Counted from the stretch's first letter, positions 8,462 through 17,009 are shown. The stretch is 64,000 bases of DNA from Micromonospora qiuiae (GCF_016863555.1 NZ_BOPC01000052.1:1-64000), one strand, 5' to 3'. Made by a program: numbers and translations. Notes: generated by a model from the letters alone, not told the origin.

Positions 8462-8860
8462 ATGTCCCATCCGGTACGACTGCCGCTCTCCGACGTCGCC
8501 GAGTACGCCTACCTGGCGACCGTCGATCCGTCCGCCCGCCTGGTCTTCACCGCTGGTGCCTGCCCGCTGGCCCCCGACGGGCGGACCGTCGCCCCGGGCG
8601 ATCACGCCGCCCAGGCCCAGCAGGTGATGGCCAACCTGGAGAGCGCCCTCGCCGCTGGCGGCGCGACTCTCAGCGACGTGGTCAAAACCACGGTGTACGT
8701 GGCCTCGTCCCGGCGGGACGACCTGGTCACGGTCTGGAAAGTGGTCCGGGACGCGTTCGGTGACCACGATCCGCCGAGCACCCTGCTCGGGGTGGCCGTG
8801 CTGGGCTACACCGACCAACTCGTCGAGGTCGAGGCGATCGCCGCCGTGCCGGCCTCCTGA
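8462..8860 (+). CDS. RidA family protein (YjgF/YER057c/UK114)
   Basis: RidA-family trimers hydrolyse reactive enamine/imine intermediates made by PLP enzymes; related subfamilies have other roles. The 132-aa chain is the usual family length. It contains FTAGACPLAPDG, QAQQVMANLESALAAGG, VVKTTVYVAS and PPSTLLGVAVLGYTDQLVEVEAIA, matching the family core. The canonical arginine of enamine-deaminating RidA (usually in a P-x-R-S/T context) is replaced here by PPSTL, so it may belong to a non-deaminating subgroup. It is monocistronic, with a leaderless-type -10 box. Confidence 0.82.
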   Translation: MSHPVRLPLSDVAEYAYLATVDPSARLVFTAGACPLAPDGRTVAPGDHAAQAQQVMANLESALAAGGATLSDVVKTTVYVASSRRDDLVTVWKVVRDAFGDHDPPSTLLGVAVLGYTDQLVEVEAIAAVPAS

Positions 8861-9050
8861 CCCGCCGCCGGGCCGGGTGCGCTGCTCGCCAGTGCCGCAG
8901 AGGCGGCTGCACGTGGAGGTCGACGGCGCGCCCCACATGGATGCCCGGCACTGGGGCGGCGGACCTCCGCCGGCAGAAGACGACAAGAAATGCACCCACC
9001 GCATGTGCGGAGAGGGAGGAAAGGCGTGGCGGGGCTTGCGGCGGGTCGGA
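8861..9050. other. Intergenic, no gene seen
   Basis: Nothing beyond the promoter at its end is supported here. Open frames in this stretch are upstream extensions of the GNAT gene or its reverse strand. Confidence 0.4.
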
Positions 9051-9056
9051 TAGCGT
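9051..9056 (+). promoter_or_regulatory. -10 box (TAGCGT), leaderless type, of GNAT gene
   Basis: TAGCGT with a 7-nt spacer to the ATG at 9064. Confidence 0.55.
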
Positions 9057-9063
9057 GCGGCGC

Positions 9064-9993
9064 ATGTCGAGTCCGGCCAGGTTGCCATCGGTGCTCGTCC
9101 GCGCCGCACACCCCAATGACGCACCGGCGGTGGTGGCGCTGCGTACCCTCGTGTTTCCGTTCCTGGTGCGCGGCGTCGCCTCCACCCGGCAGCTGATCGA
9201 GACACCGCCGGCGGGCCAGCACTGGGCCGGCTTCGTGGCGGAGGTCGACGGGAACATCGTCGGTTGGGTGTCGGTGTCGCGCAACAACCAGACGACCGAG
9301 GCTGTTGGCGAAGTCTCGCTGCTGCACGTGCATCCCGATTGCCGGCACCGCGGAATCGGTGCCGCGCTGCTGGCCAGGGCGCTGGCGCAGCTCGCCCCGC
9401 TCGCCCCTGCCTGGGTGCGCGGGCGGGCGCTGCCGGAAGCGCTGCCGTTCGCCCGGCGGCACGGCTTCGCGCCCAGTCGTGAGGAGCGCTTCTCGGCCCT
9501 GGAACTGCATGTGCTGCCGCCGCTCGCGGAGGCGCCCGAAGGGGTCCGGCTGCTCTCGCTGGCCGAGGTCGACCCGCGCCGCGTGCACCGGGTGGAACTG
9601 CTGGCCAGCGCCGACGAGCCGGGCGACGTGACCGGCGGCGCGATCGGGTACGAAGAATGGCGCGCCGACACCTGGGACAACGTTGGGCTGGATCGGGCGG
9701 CCAGCACGGGTGCCGAGGTCGACGGCGAGCTGGTGGCGATCAGCCTGGTGAAGCGGGACGGTACGCGGATGTGGTCGGACTACACCGCCACAGTGCCGGC
9801 GTTCCGGGGGCGCGGGCTGGCCGGGCTGGTGAAGCTGGCCGCGCTGCACCGGGCGGCGGCGCGCGGGGTGACCGTCGCGTACACCGGGAACGACGCGGCG
9901 AACGCGCCGATGCTGGCGATCAACAACCGGCTCGGCTACCGGCAGGTGGCCAGCCAGTGGTCCTGCGTACGCACACTGCGGCAGGCCAACTGA
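9064..9993 (+). CDS. Tandem GNAT-family N-acetyltransferase
   Basis: This 309-aa protein carries two GNAT folds. The N-terminal half has the acetyl-CoA motif region VSLLHVHPDCRHRGIGAALLARAL (about residues 80-105). The C-terminal half has DYTATVPAFRGRGLAGLVKLAALHRAAARGV and NAPMLAINNRLGYRQV. Only the first half has a near-canonical RxxGIG pyrophosphate loop; the second has RGRGLA, also workable. Tandem GNATs of this kind act on small molecules, but the acceptor is not evident. ATG at 9064 is chosen because TAGCGT stands 7 nt upstream. Confidence 0.85.
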   Translation: MSSPARLPSVLVRAAHPNDAPAVVALRTLVFPFLVRGVASTRQLIETPPAGQHWAGFVAEVDGNIVGWVSVSRNNQTTEAVGEVSLLHVHPDCRHRGIGAALLARALAQLAPLAPAWVRGRALPEALPFARRHGFAPSREERFSALELHVLPPLAEAPEGVRLLSLAEVDPRRVHRVELLASADEPGDVTGGAIGYEEWRADTWDNVGLDRAASTGAEVDGELVAISLVKRDGTRMWSDYTATVPAFRGRGLAGLVKLAALHRAAARGVTVAYTGNDAANAPMLAINNRLGYRQVASQWSCVRTLRQAN

Positions 9994-10011
9994 GCCCGAG
10001 CATGCGCCGGC

Positions 10012-10017
10012 TACAGT
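10012..10017 (+). promoter_or_regulatory. -10 box (TACAGT), leaderless type, of small membrane ORF
   Basis: TACAGT with a 7-nt spacer to the ATG at 10025. Confidence 0.5.
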
Positions 10018-10024
10018 GCGCGGC

Positions 10025-10138
10025 ATGGGTGCACTCCGGCCGTGGCACGTCACGACGCTGCTCTGTGTCATCGCGTCCGTCGCGCTTGTCGCCGGCCTGG
10101 TCCGGTTCTTCGTGACCAGGTCCAATCGCGACCGGTAG
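10025..10138 (+). CDS. Predicted 37-aa single-span membrane protein
   Basis: This short frame begins MGALRPWHVTTLLCVIASV and ends FFVTRSNRDR. One hydrophobic helix of about 20 residues is followed by a basic tail, consistent with a single-span protein with its C-terminus in the cytoplasm. A leaderless-type -10 box 7 nt before the ATG makes it more credible than a random frame. The frame lies in the gap between the GNAT gene and the convergent EI24 gene. No family was recognised. Confidence 0.6.
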   Translation: MGALRPWHVTTLLCVIASVALVAGLVRFFVTRSNRDR

Positions 10139-10236
10139 CCGCGGCCCGCAGGCATCCGCGCGACGGTCGGAGTGGGCCGGCCGCCTGCACCCGTTCGTCG
10201 GTGTCGACGCCGAAAGCAGCGGCCGAGCCTCGGAGG

Positions 10237-11022
10237 TCAGTCCTTCGTGATCGGTTGGCCGAGCGAGCGGCGGGCCAGCAGGGCGGCGCCGGCCACCGCG
10301 GCCGGCATGAGCAGTACGGCCCCGAGCGGGATCAGGAAGCAGACGAAGACCGCCACCCCGAAGCCGAGCGCGGTGGGGCGGTCGGCTTTCAGTGCGGCCC
10401 GACGGTCCGGCAGCCGCTTGCCCCGCCGGTAGAAGGGTGCGCCCACCAGCTCCACGGCGAGCAGCCAGCCGCCCACCGCCGCGCCGATCACCGGGACCAC
10501 GGTCTGCCCGACCAGCGGGATGAAGCCGGCGGCGAAGAGCGGGATGCCGACCAGCACCGCCAGCGCCATCAGACGGAGCGAGTCGACGATGCTGTGCCGC
10601 AGCGAGGGCCAGAACGGCACCTCGACGGGGTCGGGTGTGCCGCCGTACCGCTCCTCCACCCGCTCGGAGATCTTCTCGTAGAACGGGTCACCGATGACCA
10701 GGGTGACGGCGGTGAAGGTGAGCACCGTGAGCAGCCCGCCGAGGCCGAGGAAGGCCAGCGCCGCGATCACCCGGACCACGCTTCGGGCGGCCGCCGACCA
10801 GTCGTCGGCGAAGGGGGTCACCGCGGCCGCCAGGTCACCGACGAAGAACACCAGGGTGGCGTACGCGGTGAGGAAGATCGCCCCGGAGATCAGCGCCGGC
10901 ACCACGCCGAGCAGCATCAGGCCGGGACTGCGTGCGTACAGACCGATGCCTCGCAGCAGCAGCGCGGCGCCGCCGGCGAACCGACGTGCCGCGCCCACGG
11001 CGGTGCCGGAGATCGCATTCAC
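10237..11022 (-). CDS. EI24 domain-containing membrane protein (CysZ-like)
   Basis: This 261-aa polytopic membrane protein belongs to the EI24/CysZ family; some members take up sulfate, while most actinobacterial ones are uncharacterised. About four to six hydrophobic segments are visible (LMLLGVVPALISGAIFLTAYA, VIAALAFLGLGGLLTVLTF, LAVLVGIPLFAAGFIPLVGQ). The family segment DPFYEKISERVEER is present. GTG at 11022 is preceded at 7 nt by TAGGCT. A sulfate role is not supported by neighbours, so only the family is assigned. Confidence 0.82.
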   Translation of the reverse strand: MNAISGTAVGAARRFAGGAALLLRGIGLYARSPGLMLLGVVPALISGAIFLTAYATLVFFVGDLAAAVTPFADDWSAAARSVVRVIAALAFLGLGGLLTVLTFTAVTLVIGDPFYEKISERVEERYGGTPDPVEVPFWPSLRHSIVDSLRLMALAVLVGIPLFAAGFIPLVGQTVVPVIGAAVGGWLLAVELVGAPFYRRGKRLPDRRAALKADRPTALGFGVAVFVCFLIPLGAVLLMPAAVAGAALLARRSLGQPITKD

Positions 11023-11029
11023 GCCGAGA

Positions 11030-11035
11030 AGCCTA
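11030..11035 (-). promoter_or_regulatory. -10 box (TAGGCT), leaderless type, of EI24 gene
   Basis: TAGGCT on the minus strand with a 7-nt spacer to the GTG at 11022. Confidence 0.55.
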
Positions 11036-11180
11036 AGGCCTGACCGCCGCATCAACCGGTTGACGGATCCAGGGGATCAACCGGAGCCGACCAAGATCGC
11101 CTACAGCTGGTCGATTCGCCGCCGGCGGCGTCTCGCGATCCTTGGGAGGTACGCGGAACGCAACGGCGAAAGGCGGGGCC

Positions 11181-12089
11181 ATGCCGGTGATCGAGGTGAC
11201 CAACCTGCACAAGCGGTACGGCGGGACCGTGGCGGTCCAGGACGTGTCGTTCGACGTCGCGGCCGGCGAGATCTTCGGCGTGCTCGGCCCGAACGGCGCG
11301 GGCAAGACCACCACGGTGGAGTGCGTCGCCGGGCTGCGCGTCCCTGACGGGGGCGAGGTGTCGGTCCTCGGGCTCGACCCTCGCCGGGACGCCGCCCGGC
11401 TACGCCAGTTGGTGGGGGTGCAACTCCAGGAGAGCCAGTTGCCCGACCGGCTCCGGGTCGCCGAGGCGCTGGAGATGTACGCCTCGTTCTACCGCGACCC
11501 GGCCGATCCGGCCCGGCTGATCGACGAGCTGGGCCTCGGCGAGAAGCGGAACACCCCGTACCAGAAGCTCTCCGGCGGCCAGAAGCAGCGGCTCTCCATC
11601 GCGCTGGCGCTGGTCGGCAACCCGAAGATCGCCATCCTGGACGAATTGACCACCGGGCTGGACCCGCAGGCCCGCCGGGACACCTGGGGCCTGATCGAGC
11701 GGGTCCGCGAGCGCAGGGTGACCATCCTGCTGGTCACCCACTTCATGGAGGAGGCCGAGCGGCTCTGCGACCGCCTCGCCGTGATCGACAAGGGGCGGGT
11801 GGTGGCCCTGGACAGCCCCTCCGGGCTGGTCTCGGCCGTGGCACCGGAGCAGCGGATCCGGTTCCGGCCGTCCGCACCGGTGGACGACCGGCTCCTCACC
11901 GACCTGCCGCAGGTGACCGCGGTGACCCGCAGCGGCAGCCAGGTGGTGGTGACCGGCACCGGTGACGTGCTGCACGCGGTCACCTCGGTCCTCGCCCGTA
12001 ACCAGATCATCGCCGCCGACCTACGACTGGAGCAGGCCACGCTCGACGACGCGTTCGTCGAGCTGACCGGGCACCGGCCCGCCGAGTGA
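11181..12089 (+). CDS. ABC transporter ATP-binding protein (DrrA/CcmA type)
   Basis: This 302-aa ATPase powers the ABC-2 permease encoded 11 nt downstream. Walker A GPNGAGKTT, signature LSGGQKQRLS, Walker B IAILDELTTGLD and the H-loop histidine in LLVTHFMEEAERL are all present. A C-terminal extension of about 80 residues is typical of drug and antibiotic exporters. AAAGGCGGGG precedes the ATG at 11181. It is the first gene of a four-gene unit (ATPase, permease, sensor kinase, response regulator) in which the two-component pair probably controls the transporter or senses its substrate. Confidence 0.92.
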   Translation: MPVIEVTNLHKRYGGTVAVQDVSFDVAAGEIFGVLGPNGAGKTTTVECVAGLRVPDGGEVSVLGLDPRRDAARLRQLVGVQLQESQLPDRLRVAEALEMYASFYRDPADPARLIDELGLGEKRNTPYQKLSGGQKQRLSIALALVGNPKIAILDELTTGLDPQARRDTWGLIERVRERRVTILLVTHFMEEAERLCDRLAVIDKGRVVALDSPSGLVSAVAPEQRIRFRPSAPVDDRLLTDLPQVTAVTRSGSQVVVTGTGDVLHAVTSVLARNQIIAADLRLEQATLDDAFVELTGHRPAE

Positions 12090-12100
12090 GAGGGAGCGAC

Positions 12101-12835
12101 ATGCGCGCCTTCGGGCAGATCCTCAAGATCGAGACGAGACTGTACCTGCGGGACCTCGCCGCCCCGCTGATCACCATCGCGTTGCCGCTCCTGCTGCTCG
12201 CGGTGTTCGGGCTGATCCCGGCGATGCGGGCGTCCAATCCGGACTTCGGCGACCGATCCTTCATCCAGTACTTCACACCGTCGCTGCTGGTCATCACGCT
12301 CGCCATGACGGCGGTGAACGTCCTGCCCACGGTGCTGGCCACCTACCGGGAACGCGGCGTGCTGCGTCGCCTGGCCACCACGCCCGCGAGTCCCGCCGCG
12401 CTGCTCGCCGCCCAGCTGATCATCTCGCTCGCCACCATCCTGATCAGTGCCGTCCTGCTCATCGTGGTCGGCCGGCTGGCCTTCGACGTGCCGCTGCCCC
12501 GGCACCCGCTCGGCTTCGCGCTGGCCCTCGCCCTCGGTACGGCAGCGCTGCTCGCGCTGGGACTGCTGGTGGCGGCGGTGGCCCCCACGAACAAGGCGGC
12601 GCAGGCGATCGCGGTCCCGCTGTTCATGCTGGTCCTGTTCTTCGGCGGGGTCTACGTGCCCCGGTTCCTCCTGCCGGACTTCCTGGTCCGGATCGGCAGC
12701 TACACACCACCAGGTGTGCAGGCGCTGCTCGACGCCTGGACCGCGGATGCGCCGCAGCCGCTGCACCTGGCGATAATGGCGGTCATCGCCGTGCTCGCTG
12801 GCACCGTCGCGGCGAAGCTGTTTCGCTGGGAGTGA
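12101..12835 (+). CDS. ABC-2 type transporter permease
   Basis: This 244-aa membrane protein has six hydrophobic stretches (ITIALPLLLLAVFGLIPAM, FTPSLLVITLAMTAVNVL, LIISLATILISAVLLIVVG and others). It contains the ABC-2 motif FGGVYVPRFLLPDFLVRIGSYTPPGVQALLDAW. With the ATPase before it, it should export a drug-like or lipid-like substrate. GAGAGGGA precedes the ATG. The sensor kinase gene follows within 12 nt. Confidence 0.9.
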   Translation: MRAFGQILKIETRLYLRDLAAPLITIALPLLLLAVFGLIPAMRASNPDFGDRSFIQYFTPSLLVITLAMTAVNVLPTVLATYRERGVLRRLATTPASPAALLAAQLIISLATILISAVLLIVVGRLAFDVPLPRHPLGFALALALGTAALLALGLLVAAVAPTNKAAQAIAVPLFMLVLFFGGVYVPRFLLPDFLVRIGSYTPPGVQALLDAWTADAPQPLHLAIMAVIAVLAGTVAAKLFRWE

Positions 12836-12846
12836 GCGGGGGTCCG

Positions 12847-14118
12847 ATGACCAGCACCGCCGAGCAGGTCGACCGGCTGGCCGCCTGGGAAAACCGGGAG
12901 TCACTCCTGTACCGGCTGCTGCCGTACGCCGGACTGGCCGTCGGAATGCTGGTCACCGCCGTCGCTCCGGCCCCCGCCGGCTACTCGCTGGTGCCCGATC
13001 CGGTGCTGGCCGTGCTCGCCGCGGCCTGGATCGCCTGGTTCGTGAACCTGCACCCCGCCTGGGTGAAGCGGCGCAAGCTGATGGCGATCTACTACATCGG
13101 GCTGATCGGGTTGGCCGCTTTGCTGGTGTTGGACAGCCCCTGGTACGCCTTCTTCGCCTGGGTCGGGTTCGTGCACGCGTTCGTCGCGCTGCACGGGCGG
13201 TGGCGATTCGTCGGGGTGGCGGCCACCGGCGTCCTGGTCGGCACCGCGCAGAGTGGCGGGCTGCCGTCGTCGCTGGGGCACTGGCTCCTCTGGTCGGTGC
13301 TCGCCCTCTTCAACGCGGGCCTGGCCGGCGTGATCAGTTGGTTCAGCACGGTCACCGAGCGGCAGAACGCCAACCGAAAGCTGCTGGTCGAGGAGCTGGC
13401 CGAGACGAACCGCCGGCTCGCCGAGACGATGCGGGAGAACGAAGGGCTGCACGCCCAGTTGCTCACCCAGGCTCGGGAGGCCGGGGTGACCGACGAGCGG
13501 CAGCGGATGGCGCGGGAGATCCACGACACCCTCGCCCAGGGCCTCATCGGCATCATCACCCAGTTGGAGGCCGCCGAGCAGGCCCGGGACCGGCACGCCG
13601 ACTGGCAACGCCACGTCGACACGGCGGTCGCACTGGCCCGGGAGAGCCTCACCGAGGCCCGCCGCTCGGTGCGGGCGGTCCGGCCCGAGGCGCTGGAGAC
13701 GGCCCGGCTGCCCGAGGCGCTCGCCGAGCTGGCGCGACGCTGGTCGACGATCAACGAGGTACGCGCCGACGTCAACGTGACCGGCGACGCCCACCCGCTG
13801 CACCCGGAGGTCGAGGTGACCCTGCTGCGCGCCGCCCAGGAGGCGCTGGCCAACGTGGCCCGGCACGCCGAGGCGTCCCGGGTCGGCCTGACCCTGTCGT
13901 ACATGGGGGACGTGGTGACCCTGGACGTCCGGGACGACGGCGTGGGTTTCTCCGTCACCGACGTGCCCGCCATCCGCCGTGCCGACGGCGGGTACGGGCT
14001 GACCGCGATGCGGCAGCGGGTGGCCCGGGTCGGCGGCGAGCTGGCCGTGGAGAGTGAGCCGGGCAGCGGCACCGCCGTGTCGGCGTCCGTGCCGGCGCTC
14101 GCCGGAGGTGCCCGTTGA
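12847..14118 (+). CDS. Two-component sensor histidine kinase (NarL-partner type)
   Basis: This 423-aa kinase has about five to six N-terminal membrane spans (residues about 20-170) and no large extracellular domain, then a coiled stretch, then the HisKA_3 phospho-acceptor MAREIHDTLAQGLIGIITQLE. An ATPase domain follows (EALANVARHAEASRVGLTL, DDGVGFSVTD, GYGLTAMRQRV). A GCGGGGG sequence supports the ATG at 12847; a GTG at 12832 overlapping the permease stop is possible. Partner of the regulator next door. It may respond to cell-envelope stress or to the exporter substrate, which is inference. Confidence 0.9.
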   Translation: MTSTAEQVDRLAAWENRESLLYRLLPYAGLAVGMLVTAVAPAPAGYSLVPDPVLAVLAAAWIAWFVNLHPAWVKRRKLMAIYYIGLIGLAALLVLDSPWYAFFAWVGFVHAFVALHGRWRFVGVAATGVLVGTAQSGGLPSSLGHWLLWSVLALFNAGLAGVISWFSTVTERQNANRKLLVEELAETNRRLAETMRENEGLHAQLLTQAREAGVTDERQRMAREIHDTLAQGLIGIITQLEAAEQARDRHADWQRHVDTAVALARESLTEARRSVRAVRPEALETARLPEALAELARRWSTINEVRADVNVTGDAHPLHPEVEVTLLRAAQEALANVARHAEASRVGLTLSYMGDVVTLDVRDDGVGFSVTDVPAIRRADGGYGLTAMRQRVARVGGELAVESEPGSGTAVSASVPALAGGAR

Positions 14119-14771
14119 CCAGCCCGATCCGGTTGCTGATCGTGGACGACCACCCGGTGGTACGCGACGGCCTGCGCGGCATGTTCACCGGCGACCCCGG
14201 GTTCGAGGTGGTCGGCGAGGCCGGGGACGGAGCCGAGGCGCTGGCGGTGGCCGCCCACCACAGCCCCGACGTGGTGCTGATGGACCTGCGGATGCCGGGG
14301 ATGGACGGGGTGACCGCGATCGGCCGGCTGGTCCGCTCGGGCAGTTCGGCGAAGGTGCTGGTGCTGACCACGTACGACACGGACGCGGACGTCCTGCCGG
14401 CGATCGAGGCCGGTGCCACCGGCTACCTGCTCAAGGACGCGCCCCGCGACGAACTGGTCCGGGCGGTGCGGGCCGCCGCCCGGGGCGACTCGGTGCTCTC
14501 GCCCAGGGTGGCGGGCCGGCTGATGGGACGGCTGCGATCACCCGGCCCGGCCGAGGAGCCGCTGAGCCAGCGCGAGTTGGAGGTGCTCACGCTGGTCGCG
14601 AAAGGCGCCTCGAACCGGGAGGCCGCCGCCCGGCTGTTCATCAGCGAGGCCACCGTGAAGACCCACCTGCTGCACGTGTACGCCAAGCTCGGCGTCAACG
14701 ACCGGGCCGCCGCCGTCGCGGTGGCGTACGACCGTGGCCTGCTCACGCCCGGCGGATCCCCCTTCTGTTAA
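14115..14771 (+). CDS. LuxR/NarL-family response regulator
   Basis: This 218-aa regulator has a receiver domain (LLIVDDHPVVRDGL, phospho-aspartate in VVLMDLRMPGMDG, KVLVLTTYD, YLLKDAP) and a C-terminal LuxR helix-turn-helix (LSQRELEVLTLVAKGASNRE, SEATVKTHLLHVYAKLGV). The start is TTG at 14115, overlapping the kinase stop (TTGA), with GGAGG 6 nt upstream. Its last codons run into a 54-bp repeat, which supplies the TAA stop, so the C-terminal tail (GGSPFC) may have been altered by repeat insertion. Confidence 0.92.
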   Translation: MTSPIRLLIVDDHPVVRDGLRGMFTGDPGFEVVGEAGDGAEALAVAAHHSPDVVLMDLRMPGMDGVTAIGRLVRSGSSAKVLVLTTYDTDADVLPAIEAGATGYLLKDAPRDELVRAVRAAARGDSVLSPRVAGRLMGRLRSPGPAEEPLSQRELEVLTLVAKGASNREAAARLFISEATVKTHLLHVYAKLGVNDRAAAVAVAYDRGLLTPGGSPFC

Positions 14772-14820
14772 TAGGGGGCCCTTCCTATACCGAAGGCGTT
14801 AACAGGGGGCCCTTCCTTGC
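14767..14820 (+). repeat. 54-bp bipartite repeat, copy 2
   Basis: Two 20-nt halves, GTTAATAGGGGGCCCTTCCT and GTTAACAGGGGGCCCTTCCT, with an 11-nt spacer and a TGC tail. The first GTTAA contains the stop codon of the response regulator gene. Confidence 0.88.
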
Positions 14821-14825
14821 ACAAT
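14820..14825 (+). promoter_or_regulatory. Possible -10 box (CACAAT) of WYL regulator
   Basis: CACAAT, one mismatch from TANNNT, stands 6 nt before the GTG at 14832. Its first base is the last base of the 54-bp repeat. Confidence 0.35.
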
Positions 14826-14831
14826 GGTGGG

Positions 14832-15812
14832 GTGCGGGCGTCGCGGTTGATCTCGTTGCTGCTGCTGTTGCAGGCGCGGGAGGTGATGACCGCCGCCGAA
14901 CTGGCGCGCGAGCTGGAGGTCTCCGAGCGTACGGTCTACCGGGACGTCGTGGCGCTCTCCGCCGCCGGGGTGCCGGTCTACGCCGACCGGGGACGGGCCG
15001 GCGGCTACCGACTGCTCGGGGGTTACCGGACCCGGCTGACCGGAATGACCCGGGACGAGGCGGAGGCGCTCTTCCTCGCCGGGCTGCCCGGCCCGGCCGG
15101 CGACATGGGGCTGGCCGACGCAGTCGCGGCGGCGGAACTGAAGCTCCTCGCGGCGTTGCCGCCGAGCCTGCGCGACGCCCCCGTCCGCACCGGCCAACGA
15201 TTTCATTTGGACGTGCCAGGCTGGTATCACCAGAGCGCACCGCCGCCGTGGCTGGCCGAGCTGGCCGGCGCGGTCTGGCAGGACCGGACGGTGACGCTGC
15301 GGTACCGGCGCGGCGACCGGGAGGTGACCCGGCGGGTCGACCCGTACGGCCTGGTCCTCAAAAGCGGAATCTGGTATCTCGTCGGCCGAATCGGCGAGGA
15401 TCTGCGGACCTACCGGGTGGACCGGGTCACCACGGTCGAGCAGCACGAGGAGACCTTCGACCGGGAGTCCGGCTTCGACCTCGCCGGGTACTGGCAGGAG
15501 CAGGCCGAGGCGTTCCTGCGGGGCATGCTGCAGGCCAAGGTGACACTCCGGCTGAGCCCCGTCGGCCTGCGCCGACTGAAGCACCTGACCGACATCCCCT
15601 TCGGGTACGCCGAAGCAGTCGCCGCCGCCGGCGAACCCGACGGGCAGGGCTGGGTGACCACCCAGCTGCCCGTCGAATCCGTCGACGTGGCGTACACCCA
15701 ACTGCTCGGGCTGGGCCCCGACGTGGAGGTGCTCGACCCACCCGAGCTGCGGACCCGCATGACCGAGGCGGCAGCCCGGATCGCCGCGCTCTATCTGGAC
15801 GATCAGCGGTAG
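14832..15812 (+). CDS. YafY-type transcriptional regulator with WYL domain
   Basis: This 326-aa protein has an N-terminal DeoR-like winged helix (TAAELARELEVSERTVYRDVVALSAAGVPVYADRG, about residues 17-55) and a WYL effector domain (VDPYGLVLKSGIWYLVGRI). The C-terminal WCX region follows. WYL proteins sense nucleotides, nucleic acids or small ligands and can repress or activate. GTG at 14832 is chosen on spacing from CACAAT. It converges on, and overlaps by 10 nt, the broken SDR gene, with which such regulators are often paired. Confidence 0.87.
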   Translation: MRASRLISLLLLLQAREVMTAAELARELEVSERTVYRDVVALSAAGVPVYADRGRAGGYRLLGGYRTRLTGMTRDEAEALFLAGLPGPAGDMGLADAVAAAELKLLAALPPSLRDAPVRTGQRFHLDVPGWYHQSAPPPWLAELAGAVWQDRTVTLRYRRGDREVTRRVDPYGLVLKSGIWYLVGRIGEDLRTYRVDRVTTVEQHEETFDRESGFDLAGYWQEQAEAFLRGMLQAKVTLRLSPVGLRRLKHLTDIPFGYAEAVAAAGEPDGQGWVTTQLPVESVDVAYTQLLGLGPDVEVLDPPELRTRMTEAAARIAALYLDDQR

Positions 15813-16595
15813 CCGGTGACGTCGGCGGGCTTGCCGACGTCCACCACCTCCGTGAGGTAGCGGTACGCGTCCGGCTGGCTGCCGTCGACGTCGGTGAAGC
15901 CGTACACCTTGGCCAGTTCGCCGGCGGAGACCGACCGCCCGCTCCACCGGGCCCGGTCGGCGTCGGCCGCCAGGGCGGCGACCGCCGGGGTCTCCGAGAT
16001 GAGAAAGTGTGGATCCTTCGCCGCGCCGTCGCGCCAGTTGGCCTCGGTCACCCCGAAGTGTTCCAGCATCGCCTCGGAGCGCAGCCAGCCGGGCGTGAGC
16101 GCGACAGCCGTGCAGTCGTACGGCTTCAGCTCGTGCGCCCAGCCGAAGGCGAGCCGGTTGACCGACGTCTTGGCCAGGTCGTAGAAGACCGAGAGCCGGT
16201 AGTTCTCCTCGTTGTACGCCTTCGTGCCGTCACCGACCTCCACCACCAGGCCGCCGGGCCGACGGATCAGCAGTGGAAGCGCGAAGTGGCTGGTGATCAC
16301 ATGGGTGTCGACCGCCAGCTCGGACCTCGTCCGGGATCAGGTGGTCCACCCGGACCGCGATGCCGGTGCCGCCAGCCTCGGTCACCAGCTCGGCGGTCTC
16401 CTCGATGGTCTCCGGCCGGTCCAGCTCCGAGCGGCCGGCCCGGCTGCTACGCCCGGTGGCGTAGACGGTGGCGCCTGCGGCGCCGAGTTGCACGGCGATC
16501 TGCCGGCCGGCGCCCCGGGTCGCCCCGGCGACCAGCGCCACCTTTCCGATGGGCGGTTTTGTCGTGGGAGGCAGGTTGCCAGGGATACCTGACAA
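15803..16595 (-). pseudogene. SDR-family NAD(P)-dependent oxidoreductase, broken by an internal deletion
   Basis: Two frames together give most of a short-chain dehydrogenase. The 5' part (from 16595) has the cofactor motif GATRGAGRQI and runs to HLIPDEVR. The 3' part, in another frame, resumes at AVDTHVITSHFALPLL and continues through VFYDLAKTSVNRLAFGW, with the catalytic Tyr-x3-Lys-like pair, to the stop at 15803. The join is near 16320-16335. From family knowledge roughly 40-50 residues between these blocks are missing and the frame is shifted, so no functional enzyme should be made. A sequencing or assembly error is less likely because the missing part is long. Confidence 0.8.
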
Positions 16596-16643
16596 CTGAA
16601 GTCAGCTTTTATCGGCGGAAGTGCGCGCCGCTGTTCCGACGGC

Positions 16644-17009
16644 TCAGCGGGTGGGTGGGACGAACTCTGGCTGGTCGAGCAGGCGGAGCCAACTCCCGTC
16701 GGGCTGACGCCGCACGACCTGCGCCCGGGCGCCGGATCCGTCGCGCGGCGGGGTCGAGGTGAGGGCGATGTCGCCGCTGATCAGTGTCGGCAACGGCTGC
16801 TCCGGCTCGAAATGCGGACGGTTGGTCAGCACCTTCTCCCAGAGCGCGCGAATCGCTTCCCGGCCCACCGTCTGGCTGCCCGGCGGGTACGCCAGTACGG
16901 CGTCCACCTCGTACAGCGCGGCGACCCCGGCGGCATCGCCGGCATTGGAGCGCGCCACGAAGAGGCGGGTGATGTCCTCGGGCCGCATCGCCTTCTCGTA
17001 CTCCGGCAT
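16644..17009 (-). CDS. SnoaL-like / NTF2-fold protein
   Basis: This 121-aa single-domain protein belongs to the SgcJ/EcaC/YybH-type NTF2-like group. The pattern DITRLFVARSNAGDAAGVAALYEVDAVLAYPPG, GREAIRALWEKVL and VVRRQPDGSWLRLLDQPEF is characteristic. Such proteins form cone-shaped dimers and may be isomerases, hydrolases or binding proteins. GAGGAGG 5 nt upstream of the ATG fixes the start. It is divergent from the LysR regulator at 17105, which is the obvious candidate to control it. Confidence 0.82.
   Translation of the reverse strand: MPEYEKAMRPEDITRLFVARSNAGDAAGVAALYEVDAVLAYPPGSQTVGREAIRALWEKVLTNRPHFEPEQPLPTLISGDIALTSTPPRDGSGARAQVVRRQPDGSWLRLLDQPEFVPPTR

Noticed and set aside
14054..16762. 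A 902-codon open frame on the plus strand
   Set aside because: It runs across the response regulator, the WYL gene and the reverse of the SDR remnant. Its translation is Arg/Gly/Ala-rich with no domain, a typical high-G+C shadow.
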